Shown here piece by piece: positions 54,817 through 64,000 of a stretch of DNA of 64,000 bases. Source of the DNA: Martinezella hainanensis (GTDB taxonomy: Bacteria > Pseudomonadota > Alphaproteobacteria > Rhizobiales > Rhizobiaceae); contig NZ_FMAC01000005.1 in NCBI RefSeq assembly GCF_900094555.1, positions 1 through 64,000 on the forward strand. Reading direction: 5' to 3'. The translations under genes were made by a program, and so were the position numbers. Positions within the stretch are counted from its first letter, which is position 1, and the number at the start of each line of letters is the position of its first letter. The notes under the pieces are model-generated. The model did no database searches. It worked only from the letters and a program-made list of their open reading frames with translations, and had not been told where the DNA came from.

Positions 54817-56139
54817 TCAGGCATGCGGCGGCAGGGGCGCGCGGGCCAGCTTCGTCTTTATCCAATCCGAAATACGATAATAGCGCAGCGTAAGCTTCGG
54901 ACCGTAATTCATATAGAAAGGGGCCGCCGAAAGCGGCTCCAGCTTCAGCGACAGATCCTTTTCCGGTACGCCGCTGGCCCATTCCGACAGGATGCCGCCG
55001 AGCATGCTGCCCGTCGGCACGCCGCGGCCGGACAGGCCAGTCAGCGCCACGACGCCCGGTGCCAGGTCGTAGAGGCGGGGAATGGTGCGGTATTGCATGT
55101 CCAGCTCGCCAAACCAGAAATATTCCCAGCGGATCTCCTGTTTGATCTGCGGATGCAGCCATTTGAGCCGGTCGCTCATGACCTGTCGCGTATAATCCAT
55201 GTCGCGGCCGCGCCGTCCCATCGGGAACATGGACGCGACGATCCGACCTTCGGCATTGTATTTGTAGACATAGATATCGCCACGCCCATCATGGATGGTG
55301 GTGTTGCGCGGCAGCACCGACAGTCGCTCGTCGTCGGAAAGCGGCTGGGTAGCGGCGACGAAGACCCTCTGGATCTTGAAGGTCTGGTCCAGTTTCGGCC
55401 AGCCGCCGACGGTGTAGGCGCCTGTCGCGAAGATCACCTTGTCGGCGATGACCTTCCCCTTCGGCGTGCTGATCGCCCAGCCACCCGCCTCGCGCTCGCA
55501 TCCGATCACCGGCGAGTTGGTGTGAATGACGCCGCCTTCCTGGAGGACTGCGCGCGCAAGGCCCCGGGAATAGCCAAGGGGATTGAGATGCCCCGCCTCC
55601 TCATGCAGCCAGCCGCCGTGGAAGCGCGGGCTGCCGGTGATCGCGGCAACCTCGTCCCTGCCGATGGCCCGGGTTTTGGCGCCGACGGCGTTGTAGGTGC
55701 GAACCTTCTCCTCGATCGTCTTCATCAGGCCGGGGTAGAGCGCGCCCATGACATAGCCGTTCTGCTGCCATTCGCATTGGATCTGGTACTGCCGGATCAT
55801 GCTGGAGACCCGGTCGTTGGCACGCGTCTGCCGGGCGATCAACCGTTCCGCCCAGGGCTCGCCCAGCATGGAGCGCAGTTCCGGCAGGCTGTAATGGGTG
55901 AAGGTTGGGGTGCAGTGCCCGGCATTGCGGCCAGAGCCGCCGAAGCCGACTTCCTCTTTTTCGAGCAGCACGACGCTTGTGCCGCTCTTCGCAAGCTCGA
56001 GAGCGGTGGTCAGTCCCGTATAGCCGCCGCCAACGATGCAGACATCGGCTTTGATCGTGCCCTGCAGCTCCGCGGTCGCGGGTGCAGGGGCGGCAGTGGC
56101 ATACCACAGGGTTGTTTTGAACGGCGAGAATTTCGTCAT
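54817..56139 (-). CDS. FAD-dependent oxidase (gamma-glutamylputrescine-oxidase-like)
   Basis: 440 aa. FAD motif VCIVGGGYTGLTTALELAKS after an N-terminal LWYATA segment, as in PuuB/OrdL-type oxidases; GFGGSGRNAGHCTP; C-terminal LTGLSGRGVPTGSMLGGILS. Last gene of the Dpp-type operon. It likely oxidises a secondary amine or N-substituted amino acid brought in by the importer. Confidence 0.88.
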   Translation of the reverse strand: MTKFSPFKTTLWYATAAPAPATAELQGTIKADVCIVGGGYTGLTTALELAKSGTSVVLLEKEEVGFGGSGRNAGHCTPTFTHYSLPELRSMLGEPWAERLIARQTRANDRVSSMIRQYQIQCEWQQNGYVMGALYPGLMKTIEEKVRTYNAVGAKTRAIGRDEVAAITGSPRFHGGWLHEEAGHLNPLGYSRGLARAVLQEGGVIHTNSPVIGCEREAGGWAISTPKGKVIADKVIFATGAYTVGGWPKLDQTFKIQRVFVAATQPLSDDERLSVLPRNTTIHDGRGDIYVYKYNAEGRIVASMFPMGRRGRDMDYTRQVMSDRLKWLHPQIKQEIRWEYFWFGELDMQYRTIPRLYDLAPGVVALTGLSGRGVPTGSMLGGILSEWASGVPEKDLSLKLEPLSAAPFYMNYGPKLTLRYYRISDWIKTKLARAPLPPHA

Positions 56140-56148
56140 CCCACATCC

Positions 56149-57048
56149 TCAGTGCAGATCGCTGCGGGCATCGAGCGCATCGCGCAGGCCGTCGCCGATG
56201 AAGTTGAAGCTGGTGACGGCGAGGGTGATGGCGACGCCCGGGACGATGGCCAGCCATGGTGCGCTGGCGAGGTATTGTTGGGCGCCGTTCAGCATATTGC
56301 CCCAGCTCGGGAGTGGTGGCTGGATGCCGTAGCCGAGGAAGCTGACATAGGCTTCAAGCAGGATGGCGCGGGCGACCGTCAGCGTGGCGGCGACGATGAT
56401 CGGGCCGATGGCGTTCGGCAGCAATTCGCGAAACATGATCCATCTGTTGGTGAGGCCGAGCATGCGCGCGGCGAGCACGAAATCGCGTTCGCGCAGCGAT
56501 CGCACCTCCGCCTCGACGATGCGAGCGGTCTCCATCCAGCTCGTCACCGCGATGATGACGGTGATCATGAAAGGGCTCGGCTTGATGAAGGCGGCCAGCG
56601 TCAGCAGCAGGAAGATGCTGGGAAAGGACAGAAAGGCATCGACGAAGCGCATCAGCAATATCCCGATGCGCCCGCCATAATAGCCGGCGACAACGCCGAT
56701 CACCGTGCCGATCAAGGTGCTGAGCACCATCGCGAAGAAGCCGACGAGCAGCGAAATCCGGCCCGCCATGAACAGGCGCACGGCAACGTCGCGTCCGAGC
56801 GGGTCGGTGCCGAAAATATGGTAGCCGGCCGTGAAGGGCGGCGCGAAACGGGCGCGCAGGTCGATATAGAGCTCGTCATAGGGAAGTAGCGACGGCCCGA
56901 GCAGGCATGCAAGGACAATGAGCGTGATCATGGCCACGCCGAGGAGTGCGAGCCTGTGGCGGACGAAACGGCGCAAGGTGCGATTTTGCCACCAGCGCGA
57001 ATGGGCGAATACTGATTGCGAAAGGGTTGCGGGGGAGGAGGAAGACAT
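56149..57048 (-). CDS. Peptide/opine ABC permease (DppC type)
   Basis: 299 aa from the ATG at 57048, after AGGAGAAA. N-terminal OppC-like region, then FGTDPLGRDVAVRLFMAGRI, a family hallmark, and contact loop VRSLRERDFVLAARMLGLTN. Partner of the DppB-type permease 10 bp upstream. Confidence 0.93.
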   Translation of the reverse strand: MSSSSPATLSQSVFAHSRWWQNRTLRRFVRHRLALLGVAMITLIVLACLLGPSLLPYDELYIDLRARFAPPFTAGYHIFGTDPLGRDVAVRLFMAGRISLLVGFFAMVLSTLIGTVIGVVAGYYGGRIGILLMRFVDAFLSFPSIFLLLTLAAFIKPSPFMITVIIAVTSWMETARIVEAEVRSLRERDFVLAARMLGLTNRWIMFRELLPNAIGPIIVAATLTVARAILLEAYVSFLGYGIQPPLPSWGNMLNGAQQYLASAPWLAIVPGVAITLAVTSFNFIGDGLRDALDARSDLH

Positions 57049-57058
57049 GGCGTTTCTC

Positions 57059-58009
57059 CTAACCAAGCCGGACGCGCGGATCGACGAAGGCGACGAGCAG
57101 ATCCGCAAGCAGATTGCCGATCAGCACGAAGATTGCCGAAAACATCAGCAGGCCCATGACGACCGGGTAGTCGCTGTAGCCGAGGCTGTCGAGGAAAAGC
57201 CGCCCCATGCCCGGCCAGGTGAAGACGGTTTCCGCCACCAGAGCACCGCCGAGAATGGTCGGCAATTGCAGGCCGGCAAGCGTGATCATCGGCAATAGCG
57301 CGTTGCCGACGACATGGCGCATCAGGACGCGCCGGGGCGAGAGGCCCTTGGCCTTGGCGGTGCGCACGAAATCCTGGTTGATGACCTCGAGCGTGGCGGT
57401 GCGCATGTAGCGGCTCCAGACCGCGATGTTGACAAGCGCAAGCACGAGGCTCGGCATGATCAGATGGATCGCATAGTCACCGAGCGAGCCGTTGCCGACC
57501 GTGTACATGTTGCCGGCCGGCAGCCATTTCAGCTTCAGCGAGAAGATATAGATGGCGACGAGACCGAACCAGAAGGTCGGTATCGACAGCGCCACCATGG
57601 CGCCGACGGTGGCGCTGTAATCAAAGATCGAATAGCGGCGGGTGGCTCCCTTGATGCCGATCCAGGTGCCGATCGCGATCGAGATCACCATCGATGTGCC
57701 CATCAGCAGCAGCGTGGCGAAGAGATGGCTGAAAATGATCGACAGCACTGGCTGGTTGTCACGATAGGAGCGACCCCAGTCGCCCATCAGCAGGTGTCTC
57801 AGCCAGTCGAGATATTGGATTGGCAGCGGCCGGTCGAGGCCCATCTGGGCCGCGATCCTGTCGAGTGCTTCCTTGGTCATGCCTGGCGTCAGCGTATATT
57901 GCGACAGCGGACCGCCGGGAGCGAGGGTCAGGACAGCAAAGCCGATCATCGATACGAGGAGCAGCAGCACCAGGCTCTGCCACAGGCGGCTCAGGAGATA
58001 GCGCAACAT
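57059..58009 (-). CDS. Peptide/opine ABC permease (DppB type)
   Basis: 316 aa. Starts MLRYLLSRLWQSLVLLLLVS, typical of DppB; GDWGRSYRDNQPVLSIIFSH and contact loop QDFVRTAKAKGLSPRRVLMR. Forms the channel with DppC. Confidence 0.93.
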   Translation of the reverse strand: MLRYLLSRLWQSLVLLLLVSMIGFAVLTLAPGGPLSQYTLTPGMTKEALDRIAAQMGLDRPLPIQYLDWLRHLLMGDWGRSYRDNQPVLSIIFSHLFATLLLMGTSMVISIAIGTWIGIKGATRRYSIFDYSATVGAMVALSIPTFWFGLVAIYIFSLKLKWLPAGNMYTVGNGSLGDYAIHLIMPSLVLALVNIAVWSRYMRTATLEVINQDFVRTAKAKGLSPRRVLMRHVVGNALLPMITLAGLQLPTILGGALVAETVFTWPGMGRLFLDSLGYSDYPVVMGLLMFSAIFVLIGNLLADLLVAFVDPRVRLG

Positions 58010-58087
58010 GGCATTCGTCTCCGATGGTTGCGGAATGGGAAGTGACCAGCCCTTCGACGCCTTGGCCGAAGGGCTGGAACAAGCAGC

Positions 58088-59761
58088 CTATGCCTTGGCC
58101 CAATACCAGGTAGCCACATTCCAGCTGTCGATGCGCACGTTGATGTTGGGGGTGACGTTTTCGACCCCCACCTTATGGCCGCGCACGGTCGCATACTGGA
58201 ACAGCGGCAGGAAGGGCAGGTCGTGGCGCATGATCTCCTGGATTTTCTGGTAGACCTTCTTGCGCTCCTCCGGCACGAAGATCTGGCCACCTTCCGCCAG
58301 GAGCTTGTCGACCTCCGGATTGGCATATTGCCAAGAGTTCTGGCCGGCTCCGCCCTTGGCGGTGATCGCCGTGGAGCGGAAATAATCCGAGGTGTCGGGA
58401 TCGGAGCCGGTCTGGAAGTTGATGCCGACGACGACGGAATCGAACTTCGACATTGTCCAATAGTCGCCCCACATGACCGCCGGCGGCAGGTTGGAGATGG
58501 TTAGCTCCACGCCGATATCCTTGAAGGTCTGCTGCATGAACTGCTGCACCTGCTCGCGGATATGATTGCCCGCGGTGGTCGAGTTGGTGAAGGAAAGCCT
58601 GACCCCGTCCTTCGCGCGAATGCCGTCGGCACCGGGCTTCCAACCGGCGTCGTCGAGGATTTTCTTAGCCTTGTCCGTGCTGAACTCCTGCTTCGGCAAG
58701 TCGGGATTGTAATAAAAGGACTGCTGCGGAATGTAGCTCTCGGTCGGCGTCGGCAGGCCGTAATAGAGCGCATCGATGATCGTCTGCTTGTCGATCGCGT
58801 AGTAGAGCGCCTCGCGCACCGCCGGGTCCTTGAACTGTGGCCTCTCCATGTTGAATCCGACGGATTCGACGGTCGCGGCCGGAACGACGGCAACGACCTT
58901 GCCATCCAGCCCCTTGGCTTCGTCATAGTGATCCGGCGTGATCCATTGCAGCCCAACGACGTCGATATCGCCGGTCTTGAACTGGGTATATAGAACCGTC
59001 AGGTCGGGGATATATTTGTAGACAACGGTTTCAAGATAAGGCCCTTCCCCGAAATAGTCGGTATTGGCCGCAAGCGTGATGTGGTCGCCGGGGACACGCT
59101 CGACCCATTTGAACGGGCCGGTGCCGATGGGGGCGTTGTTGAAGGGGGCGGTGTTCTTGTCCTTCTCCGCGCCGAGGATATGCTTCGGCACGATGAAGGT
59201 CATGGCGAGGATGGACGGGTAGGGCGCAAACGGCTTTTCCATCCGCCACGTGATTTCCGTCGGCGAGACAACCGTGAGGTCACGCACCAGTTCATGGCCG
59301 GTCTTGCGCCAGCTGCGGAAGTTTGGGTCAACCATGAGTTCGAGGGTGAACTTGACGTCCTCGGCGGTGAACGGCGTGCCGTCATGCCACTTTACGCCGT
59401 CGCGCAGCTTGATCTTCCAGTTAAGACCATCGGCCGAGATGCCGCCGTTCTCGACCGTCGGGACTTCGGTTGCAAGTGCGGGGGCAAACTTGCCATCCGG
59501 GGTCACGGTAAAGAGCGGATCGAAGACGCTGAAATGGATGCCTTCGTCAACTTCGATGTGGATCAGGTGCGGATTGAAGACGGTCGGCTCCTGCGAAAAG
59601 CCGATGACAAGCTGGCCGGTCGGCTTGGCGGGTGGTGCCGCGAAAGCTTCGCTGCGACCGAGAATGTTGGGCATGATCAGCCCGGAGGCACCGAGCGCCA
59701 TCATGGTCAATGCCTGGCGTCGGGTTGGTTTCAGGAGGATGGTGTCATTTGCATCGGACAT
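58088..59761 (-). CDS. Peptide/opine ABC binding protein (DppA type)
   Basis: 557 aa. A twin-arginine-like leader (KPTRRQALTMMALGASGLIM) and cleavage near EAFAAPP. Family 5 binding fold: VIGFSQEPTVFNPHLIHIEV, LNWKIKLRDGVKWHDGTPFT. It lies 78 bp before dppB. The neighbours (two FAD oxidases, SDR) suggest an opine, modified amino acid or small peptide ligand. Confidence 0.92.
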   Translation of the reverse strand: MSDANDTILLKPTRRQALTMMALGASGLIMPNILGRSEAFAAPPAKPTGQLVIGFSQEPTVFNPHLIHIEVDEGIHFSVFDPLFTVTPDGKFAPALATEVPTVENGGISADGLNWKIKLRDGVKWHDGTPFTAEDVKFTLELMVDPNFRSWRKTGHELVRDLTVVSPTEITWRMEKPFAPYPSILAMTFIVPKHILGAEKDKNTAPFNNAPIGTGPFKWVERVPGDHITLAANTDYFGEGPYLETVVYKYIPDLTVLYTQFKTGDIDVVGLQWITPDHYDEAKGLDGKVVAVVPAATVESVGFNMERPQFKDPAVREALYYAIDKQTIIDALYYGLPTPTESYIPQQSFYYNPDLPKQEFSTDKAKKILDDAGWKPGADGIRAKDGVRLSFTNSTTAGNHIREQVQQFMQQTFKDIGVELTISNLPPAVMWGDYWTMSKFDSVVVGINFQTGSDPDTSDYFRSTAITAKGGAGQNSWQYANPEVDKLLAEGGQIFVPEERKKVYQKIQEIMRHDLPFLPLFQYATVRGHKVGVENVTPNINVRIDSWNVATWYWAKA

Positions 59762-59848
59762 GATCGTTCCCCTTTTTGTTGGTAGGATTTCGGCTGCTCT
59801 GCTCTTTCGTCTCTTTCGTCGTTTTACTGTCTTCCTGGTTCGGACAGG

Positions 59849-61180
59849 TCAGAAACCACTGATGAGTTCGATCTTCGAACCGTCGTGGAAGCGGGAAAAG
59901 CGGAAGTTCTTGCGATCGACCACCGGCGGCTTGCCGGTGACGATGTCGGCCATCAGCCGCCCGGCCGCCGGCCCTATGCCGAAGCCGTGGCCGGAAAAGC
60001 CGGTGGCGATATGGAAGCCGGGAATGCTGTCGATCGCATCGATCACCGGCACGGCATCCGGCGTCACGTCGATATAGCCCGCCCAGCGCTGGGCGATCTC
60101 GGCCTTCTCGAAAACCGGAAAGGCTTTCTTGAGATTGGCGAGCGCCGCGTTGGAAAGCTTGGTGGAGGGTTTCGGATCGAGGACGCGGCAATATTCGAAG
60201 GGACTTGCCTCGTCCATCGCCCAGCGATTGGGAATGCGCGCTTCGTCGAAGAACCGGCCGGAGACACGGAAGTTCAGCGAACGCCACTCCTTTTTCAACG
60301 CCGGCAGGAACTTGCCGGCGTATCGGAAGGAGCTCGGCACGATGTCCACGATGTTTTCGTGGCCCGAAGCGATCGTGTAGCCGCCATCCTGGCGCTTGCG
60401 CAGGGCAAAGCCGCTCGCCCAGATGGCTTGCTCCGGGCCACCTTCCAGAGGCTTGGTGCGCAACACGGAATTCATCACCTTCAACTGCGGCAGATCGAGC
60501 CCGAACATGCCGGCAAACAGGCTGGACCAGGCGCCGCCGGCAAGCACGACGGCCTTGCAGGCGATGGGGCCTCGCTCGGTGATGACGCCGGAAATGCGGC
60601 CGCCGGCCGTCTCGATGCCGCGCACGGCGCATTCGGTCAGAATGGAAGCTCCCTTGTCGCGGGCGGCCTCGGCAATGGCGGGGGCGGCCCGCTGCGGCTC
60701 GGCGCGACCATCGGCGGCGGTAAAGAGCGCTCCCTTGAGGTCCATCTGCGCACCGGGAAAGAGGTTCTTGAATTCGGCGCCGCTGATCATGCGGCTTTCC
60801 AGCTGGTAGCCTTCCAGATTGCGGTTCCAGCGCTCGTGATCGGCATATTGCTTGTCGTCTGCGCAGGTGAAAATGATGCCGGCGCGCTTGTAACCGGTGT
60901 CGCGGCCGGTACGCTTGTCGAGCGTGCTCCAGATGCGCAGGGCCTCCGCCATGAGAGGTACTTCGCGCGGATCGCGCCTGGAAATGCGCACCCAGCCCCA
61001 GTTGCGGCTCGATTGCTCCTGGCCGATGCCCCCTTTCTCGCAAAGCGCGACCCGCAGACCACGTTCGGCCAGTTCCAGCGTCGTCGAGGTGCCGATGATG
61101 CCACCGCCGATAACGACGACGTCGACTTCCTTGGGCAGTTCCGCATCCCCGTGAACGGGGACCACATAGGGGCCGGGCAT
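59849..61180 (-). CDS. FAD-dependent oxidoreductase (DadA/sarcosine-oxidase-like)
   Basis: 443 aa from the ATG at 61180 (AGGAGT upstream; an ATG at 61207 is in frame). FAD motif VVVIGGGIIGTSTTLELAER, then GQEQSSRNWGWVRISRRDPR and C-terminal GFHIATGFSGHGFGIGPAAG. The start lies 3 bp after the SDR stop, so the two are translated together. Likely amine or amino-acid oxidation on the same path as the oxidase at 54817. Confidence 0.9.
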   Translation of the reverse strand: MPGPYVVPVHGDAELPKEVDVVVIGGGIIGTSTTLELAERGLRVALCEKGGIGQEQSSRNWGWVRISRRDPREVPLMAEALRIWSTLDKRTGRDTGYKRAGIIFTCADDKQYADHERWNRNLEGYQLESRMISGAEFKNLFPGAQMDLKGALFTAADGRAEPQRAAPAIAEAARDKGASILTECAVRGIETAGGRISGVITERGPIACKAVVLAGGAWSSLFAGMFGLDLPQLKVMNSVLRTKPLEGGPEQAIWASGFALRKRQDGGYTIASGHENIVDIVPSSFRYAGKFLPALKKEWRSLNFRVSGRFFDEARIPNRWAMDEASPFEYCRVLDPKPSTKLSNAALANLKKAFPVFEKAEIAQRWAGYIDVTPDAVPVIDAIDSIPGFHIATGFSGHGFGIGPAAGRLMADIVTGKPPVVDRKNFRFSRFHDGSKIELISGF

Positions 61181-61182
61181 GG

Positions 61183-61887
61183 TCAGAAAGACTCCTCTAA
61201 CTGGCAATTGATGGCGAATTCGGCAACGCTTGCCTCGTTCGGCAGGTCGATCAGCATGGAAATGATACGGGCGAGATCGCGCGGGTCGGTCATGTCGTCA
61301 TCGGCCCTGGTGGTGACGCTGCGGGCCATGTCGGTGGCGACGAAACCGGGGCAGATGGCGGTTGCGCGAATACCCAGGTCGAATCCGGTATGGCGAAGGG
61401 CATGTGCAAGCGCGACGGCCGCGAATTTGGAGACGGCATAGAGCCCGGATTTGGCGGACTTGACCCGCTTGCCCGAGAGCGAGGCGATGATAACGATCCG
61501 GCCACGGCCGCTCACCGACAGCGCATTCCAGGCCGATTTCGCCAGCCGGCGCGGGGCCTTGACGTTGATGTCAAGCAGTTCGTCCATGTCGGCATCGTCA
61601 GCCTCGATCACGGTCTTTGCGATCATGATGCCGGCATTGGCAACGACCGCGTCGATGCGCCCGAACGTGCGAAGCGTTTCTTCCGCCCAGCGATCCGATG
61701 CGTCCGTATCGGCGGCATCATAGGCAAAGACGCCAACGCGGGTTGCGTCTGCCCAGTCAGGCATTTCAGGGCGGCGCATACCGAGCGAGAGCCGCCATCC
61801 CTTGGCGGCAAGTTCCTTGGCGAGTGCGGCACCGATCCCCCGGCTGGCACCGGATATCATTGCGACCCGTTCCTCACTGATACTCAT
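61183..61887 (-). CDS. Short-chain dehydrogenase/reductase
   Basis: 234 aa. Cofactor motif ISGASRGIGAALAKELAAKG; NAGI at VVANAGIMIA; catalytic Ser in IIASLSGKRVK and Tyr-x-x-x-Lys in YAVSKFAAVAL. It probably reduces or oxidises the keto or alcohol product in the operon. It lies 25 bp after MarR. Confidence 0.92.
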   Translation of the reverse strand: MSISEERVAMISGASRGIGAALAKELAAKGWRLSLGMRRPEMPDWADATRVGVFAYDAADTDASDRWAEETLRTFGRIDAVVANAGIMIAKTVIEADDADMDELLDINVKAPRRLAKSAWNALSVSGRGRIVIIASLSGKRVKSAKSGLYAVSKFAAVALAHALRHTGFDLGIRATAICPGFVATDMARSVTTRADDDMTDPRDLARIISMLIDLPNEASVAEFAINCQLEESF

Positions 61888-61912
61888 GCCCGCTCTCCCA
61901 TGGTTCGCCGGC

Positions 61913-62395
61913 TCACGATTGCGCGACGATGCGCCGGTAGGTCCTGCGCAATATGTCGATCAGCAGCCTGTGTTCTTCGTCGGTGATGTCGGAAAAGAAT
62001 TCGCGTGATTGTTTGGTGACGATGGCACGCACGCGTTTTGCCAGTTCGTGACCTTTTTCCGTGATGTAGAGTTCCTGTGCGCGGCTGTCGTCCACCGACG
62101 TCTCGCGCGTAAGGAGATCATGTGCCTCCATCTGCTCGATCAGCCTGCCGGTCGCCGAGCGGTCTTTCAGGATAAGTTGGGCGATGGTGGAAGGCCGGAT
62201 TCCCGGATTGTCGTCGACCAGGAACAGGGTGGTGATCTTTCCCGTTCCCCGCGCCACGTCCAGGCCTTCGAGCTTTTCATCCAGATCGCGCGAGACGGCG
62301 AGATTGATGCTGCGGATATAAAAGCTCAGCGTATCCTCCAGGACGTCGATATCGATATCCTTCACGGACGTTGGCGGGGCCTTGGTCGGCGGCAT
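61913..62395 (-). CDS. MarR-family regulator
   Basis: 160 aa from the ATG at 62395 (frame reaches 62461). Winged helix-turn-helix: IRPSTIAQLILKDRSATGRL, then the beta-wing LTRETSVDDSRAQELYITEK and a helical C-terminus for dimerisation. First gene of the operon that continues with the SDR and FAD oxidase, so it likely represses it and is released by the substrate. Confidence 0.9.
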   Translation of the reverse strand: MPPTKAPPTSVKDIDIDVLEDTLSFYIRSINLAVSRDLDEKLEGLDVARGTGKITTLFLVDDNPGIRPSTIAQLILKDRSATGRLIEQMEAHDLLTRETSVDDSRAQELYITEKGHELAKRVRAIVTKQSREFFSDITDEEHRLLIDILRRTYRRIVAQS

Positions 62396-62679
62396 GGCTC
62401 GGAACCCTTGAAAGGCAACAAAACACCGTTCCGGCCACCCTTCATACGGTGGCAGGTTCATGATCGTCTGCGGCGGATCGTCGCTGGAACTTTAATGCTC
62501 ATGAAAGGACGGATAGTGGATAAATGCAACTATTTTTTCGCCCGATCAGATAAAAATTAATCAGCATGCACGGCTGCCTGTTTCTCAGGCATTAATCGCC
62601 GCAGGGACGTGCACGAATGGTGGTAATTGGGCAGAAGCGGCCGCATCTGGCGCGGCCTGTGTCTCGTTCGATGGACGTT

Positions 62680-64000
62680 TCAGCCGACGGCTTCCCAGTC
62701 GCTGCCGGGGATGGCGGCCAGCAGGCGTTGAGTATAGGCATGCGCCGGCGCGCGGAAGATCTGCGAAGGCGGACCGCATTCGACGATCTCGCCCTTGTAC
62801 ATGACGGCGACTTCGTCGCAAATCTGACTGGCGACGCGAAGATCGTGGGTAATGAAGATCATGGCGACCTTGGTATCCTGCTGGATTTCCGCAAGAAGCT
62901 TGAGGATTTGCGCCTGGATCGAGACGTCGAGAGCGGAAACTGCCTCGTCAGCCACCAGCAGGACGGGATCGAACATCAAGGCGCGGGCGATGCCGATGCG
63001 CTGGCGCTGGCCACCGGAGAACTCATGCGGAAAGCGGTCGAAAGCGCCTTCGTCGAGGCCGACGCGCTTGAGAAGGCGCAGTGCTTTCGTCTTGGCCTCG
63101 TGCATCGGCAGGCCGTGCGCCATCGGTCCGACGGTGAGAATGCGACCAATCGTATGGCGCGGGTTCAGCGAGGCGAACGGGTCTTGAAAGATCATCTGGA
63201 TGTAAGGCCGCAGCGGTCGGAACTCGTCGTCTGACAGCGGGGCGATATCGCGGCCATCGAAGAGAATCTGACCGCTGTCCGAGCTCAAAAGCTTCAGCAG
63301 GACGCGGCCGAGCGAGGATTTGCCGGAGCCGGATTCGCCGACCACCCCCAAGGTGCGCCCCTTGCGGATCGAAAAGCTGACGCCGTTGACCGCCTGTACC
63401 GTCCGCGATTTCGACAGGAAGCCGCTTCCCGATCGATAGGTCTTGTTGAGCTTATCGACTTCTAGCACCACGGGCGCTTCGGCAATGGTTTCGCGGCTGA
63501 CCGTCGTCATACGGGGGACGGCAGCGATGAGACGCTGCGTGTAGGGATGAACCGGTGCATTCAGCACCTGCGCTGCCGGTCCCTGTTCGACGAGGTGACC
63601 CTTTTCCATAACGATCACTCTGTCGGCAATCTCGGCAACTACCCCGAAATCATGGGTGATGAACATGACGCTCATCTTCTTGCGCGCCTGTATCTTGCGG
63701 ATCAATTCGAGGATCTGGGCCTGCGTCGTCACGTCCAATGCCGTGGTTGGTTCATCGGCGATCAGTACGTCCGGATCGAGCGCCAGCGCCATGGCGATCA
63801 TCACGCGCTGCCGCTGCCCGCCCGATAGGCGGAAGGGATATTGATGCTGGAGAAGATCCGGATCGGGCAGGCCGACTTCGCTGAGCAGCTCCTTTACCTT
63901 CTGCCGCCGGCTTTCCGGCGTGCCTACCTTGTGCGCATCGAGAACCTCGATGATCTGATCGCCGATCGTCATCAGTGGATTGAGCGCCGAGAGCGGATCC
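62680..64000 (-). CDS. Fused DppD-DppF peptide/opine ABC ATPase, partial
   Basis: At least 439 aa; the beginning lies past the right edge, and the frame is open to base 64000 (reading [16 protein letters not shown]). Two ATPase halves: the first has signature [20 protein letters not shown] and Walker [14 protein letters not shown]. The second starts near residue 180 of the visible part with Walker [16 protein letters not shown] and signature [21 protein letters not shown]-terminal oligopeptide regions [13 protein letters not shown] and [13 protein letters not shown] are in both halves. It energises the Dpp-type importer to its left. Confidence 0.93.
   Translation of the reverse strand, partial: DPLSALNPLMTIGDQIIEVLDAHKVGTPESRRQKVKELLSEVGLPDPDLLQHQYPFRLSGGQRQRVMIAMALALDPDVLIADEPTTALDVTTQAQILELIRKIQARKKMSVMFITHDFGVVAEIADRVIVMEKGHLVEQGPAAQVLNAPVHPYTQRLIAAVPRMTTVSRETIAEAPVVLEVDKLNKTYRSGSGFLSKSRTVQAVNGVSFSIRKGRTLGVVGESGSGKSSLGRVLLKLLSSDSGQILFDGRDIAPLSDDEFRPLRPYIQMIFQDPFASLNPRHTIGRILTVGPMAHGLPMHEAKTKALRLLKRVGLDEGAFDRFPHEFSGGQRQRIGIARALMFDPVLLVADEAVSALDVSIQAQILKLLAEIQQDTKVAMIFITHDLRVASQICDEVAVMYKGEIVECGPPSQIFRAPAHAYTQRLLAAIPGSDWEAVG

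Noticed and set aside
54631..56889. 752-codon open frame on the plus strand
   Set aside because: Antisense to an FAD oxidase and a DppC permease; no recognisable features.
59885..61441. 518-codon plus frame
   Set aside because: Antisense to the FAD oxidoreductase and the SDR gene.
62576..62590. Terminator after the DppD-DppF gene
   Set aside because: Five-bp stem only and no T run on the minus strand.

Overview
The window looks like accessory replicon or chromid DNA from a Rhizobium/Agrobacterium-type alphaproteobacterium. The evidence is a BigR-type sulfur operon, a csp / small hypothetical / rpsU cassette, Tad minor pilins, and many ABC importers paired with LysR, LacI, AsnC or MarR regulators. 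No tRNA, rRNA, CRISPR array, replication origin or intact insertion sequence was seen.

Left part (1-31 kb) is a mosaic with many decayed genes. It opens with one copy of a 212-bp repeat whose second copy lies at 27461-27673, then a frameshifted toxin-antitoxin pair (435-1076). Next comes a phenol-oxidation cluster (2518-7264): a small beta-rich protein, a multicopper oxidase, a tyrosinase and a small secreted protein. TadE/TadF/TadG-like genes (8173-11152), a lone amino-acid binding protein and a GGDEF/EAL protein follow. A blh-bigR-YeeE-YeeE operon (16325-18796) carries a 16-bp AT palindrome at its promoter. A sugar island (19009-24978) has an ABC importer without its ATPase, a GH32-like beta-propeller protein, a LacI regulator and three matching operators. 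Then come a fragment of rtcR in three frames, an N-terminally altered cold-shock gene, rpsU with an internal 12-bp duplication, a frameshifted small gene, an Rmf/CrpP-like gene, an intact ParDE-type module, and a LysR/quinone oxidoreductase pair.

Middle part (31-42 kb) is an aromatic-acid catabolic locus. A Liv-type importer, a DUF1932-type dehydrogenase and a LysR with two successive DNA-binding domains are transcribed leftward. galB (hydratase), a VOC-type extradiol dioxygenase, galC (aldolase) and galD (tautomerase) run rightward. Together these could take a trihydroxybenzoate-type acid to pyruvate and oxaloacetate. The usual gallate dioxygenase appears to be replaced by an unrelated type I extradiol enzyme.

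Right part (42-64 kb) holds three amino-acid, opine or peptide modules, each joining an importer to FAD amine/amino-acid oxidases. (a) AsnC, binding protein, racemase, permease, ATPase, DadA-like. (b) LacI, binding protein, a fused permease-ATPase, DadA-like. (c) A Dpp-type importer with two FAD oxidases, an SDR and a MarR, running off the right edge inside a fused DppD-DppF ATPase. A ThDP-dependent decarboxylase/synthase-like enzyme and a GcvA-like LysR lie between (a) and (b). The right half is compact, with many 4-bp ATGA overlaps, unlike the left.
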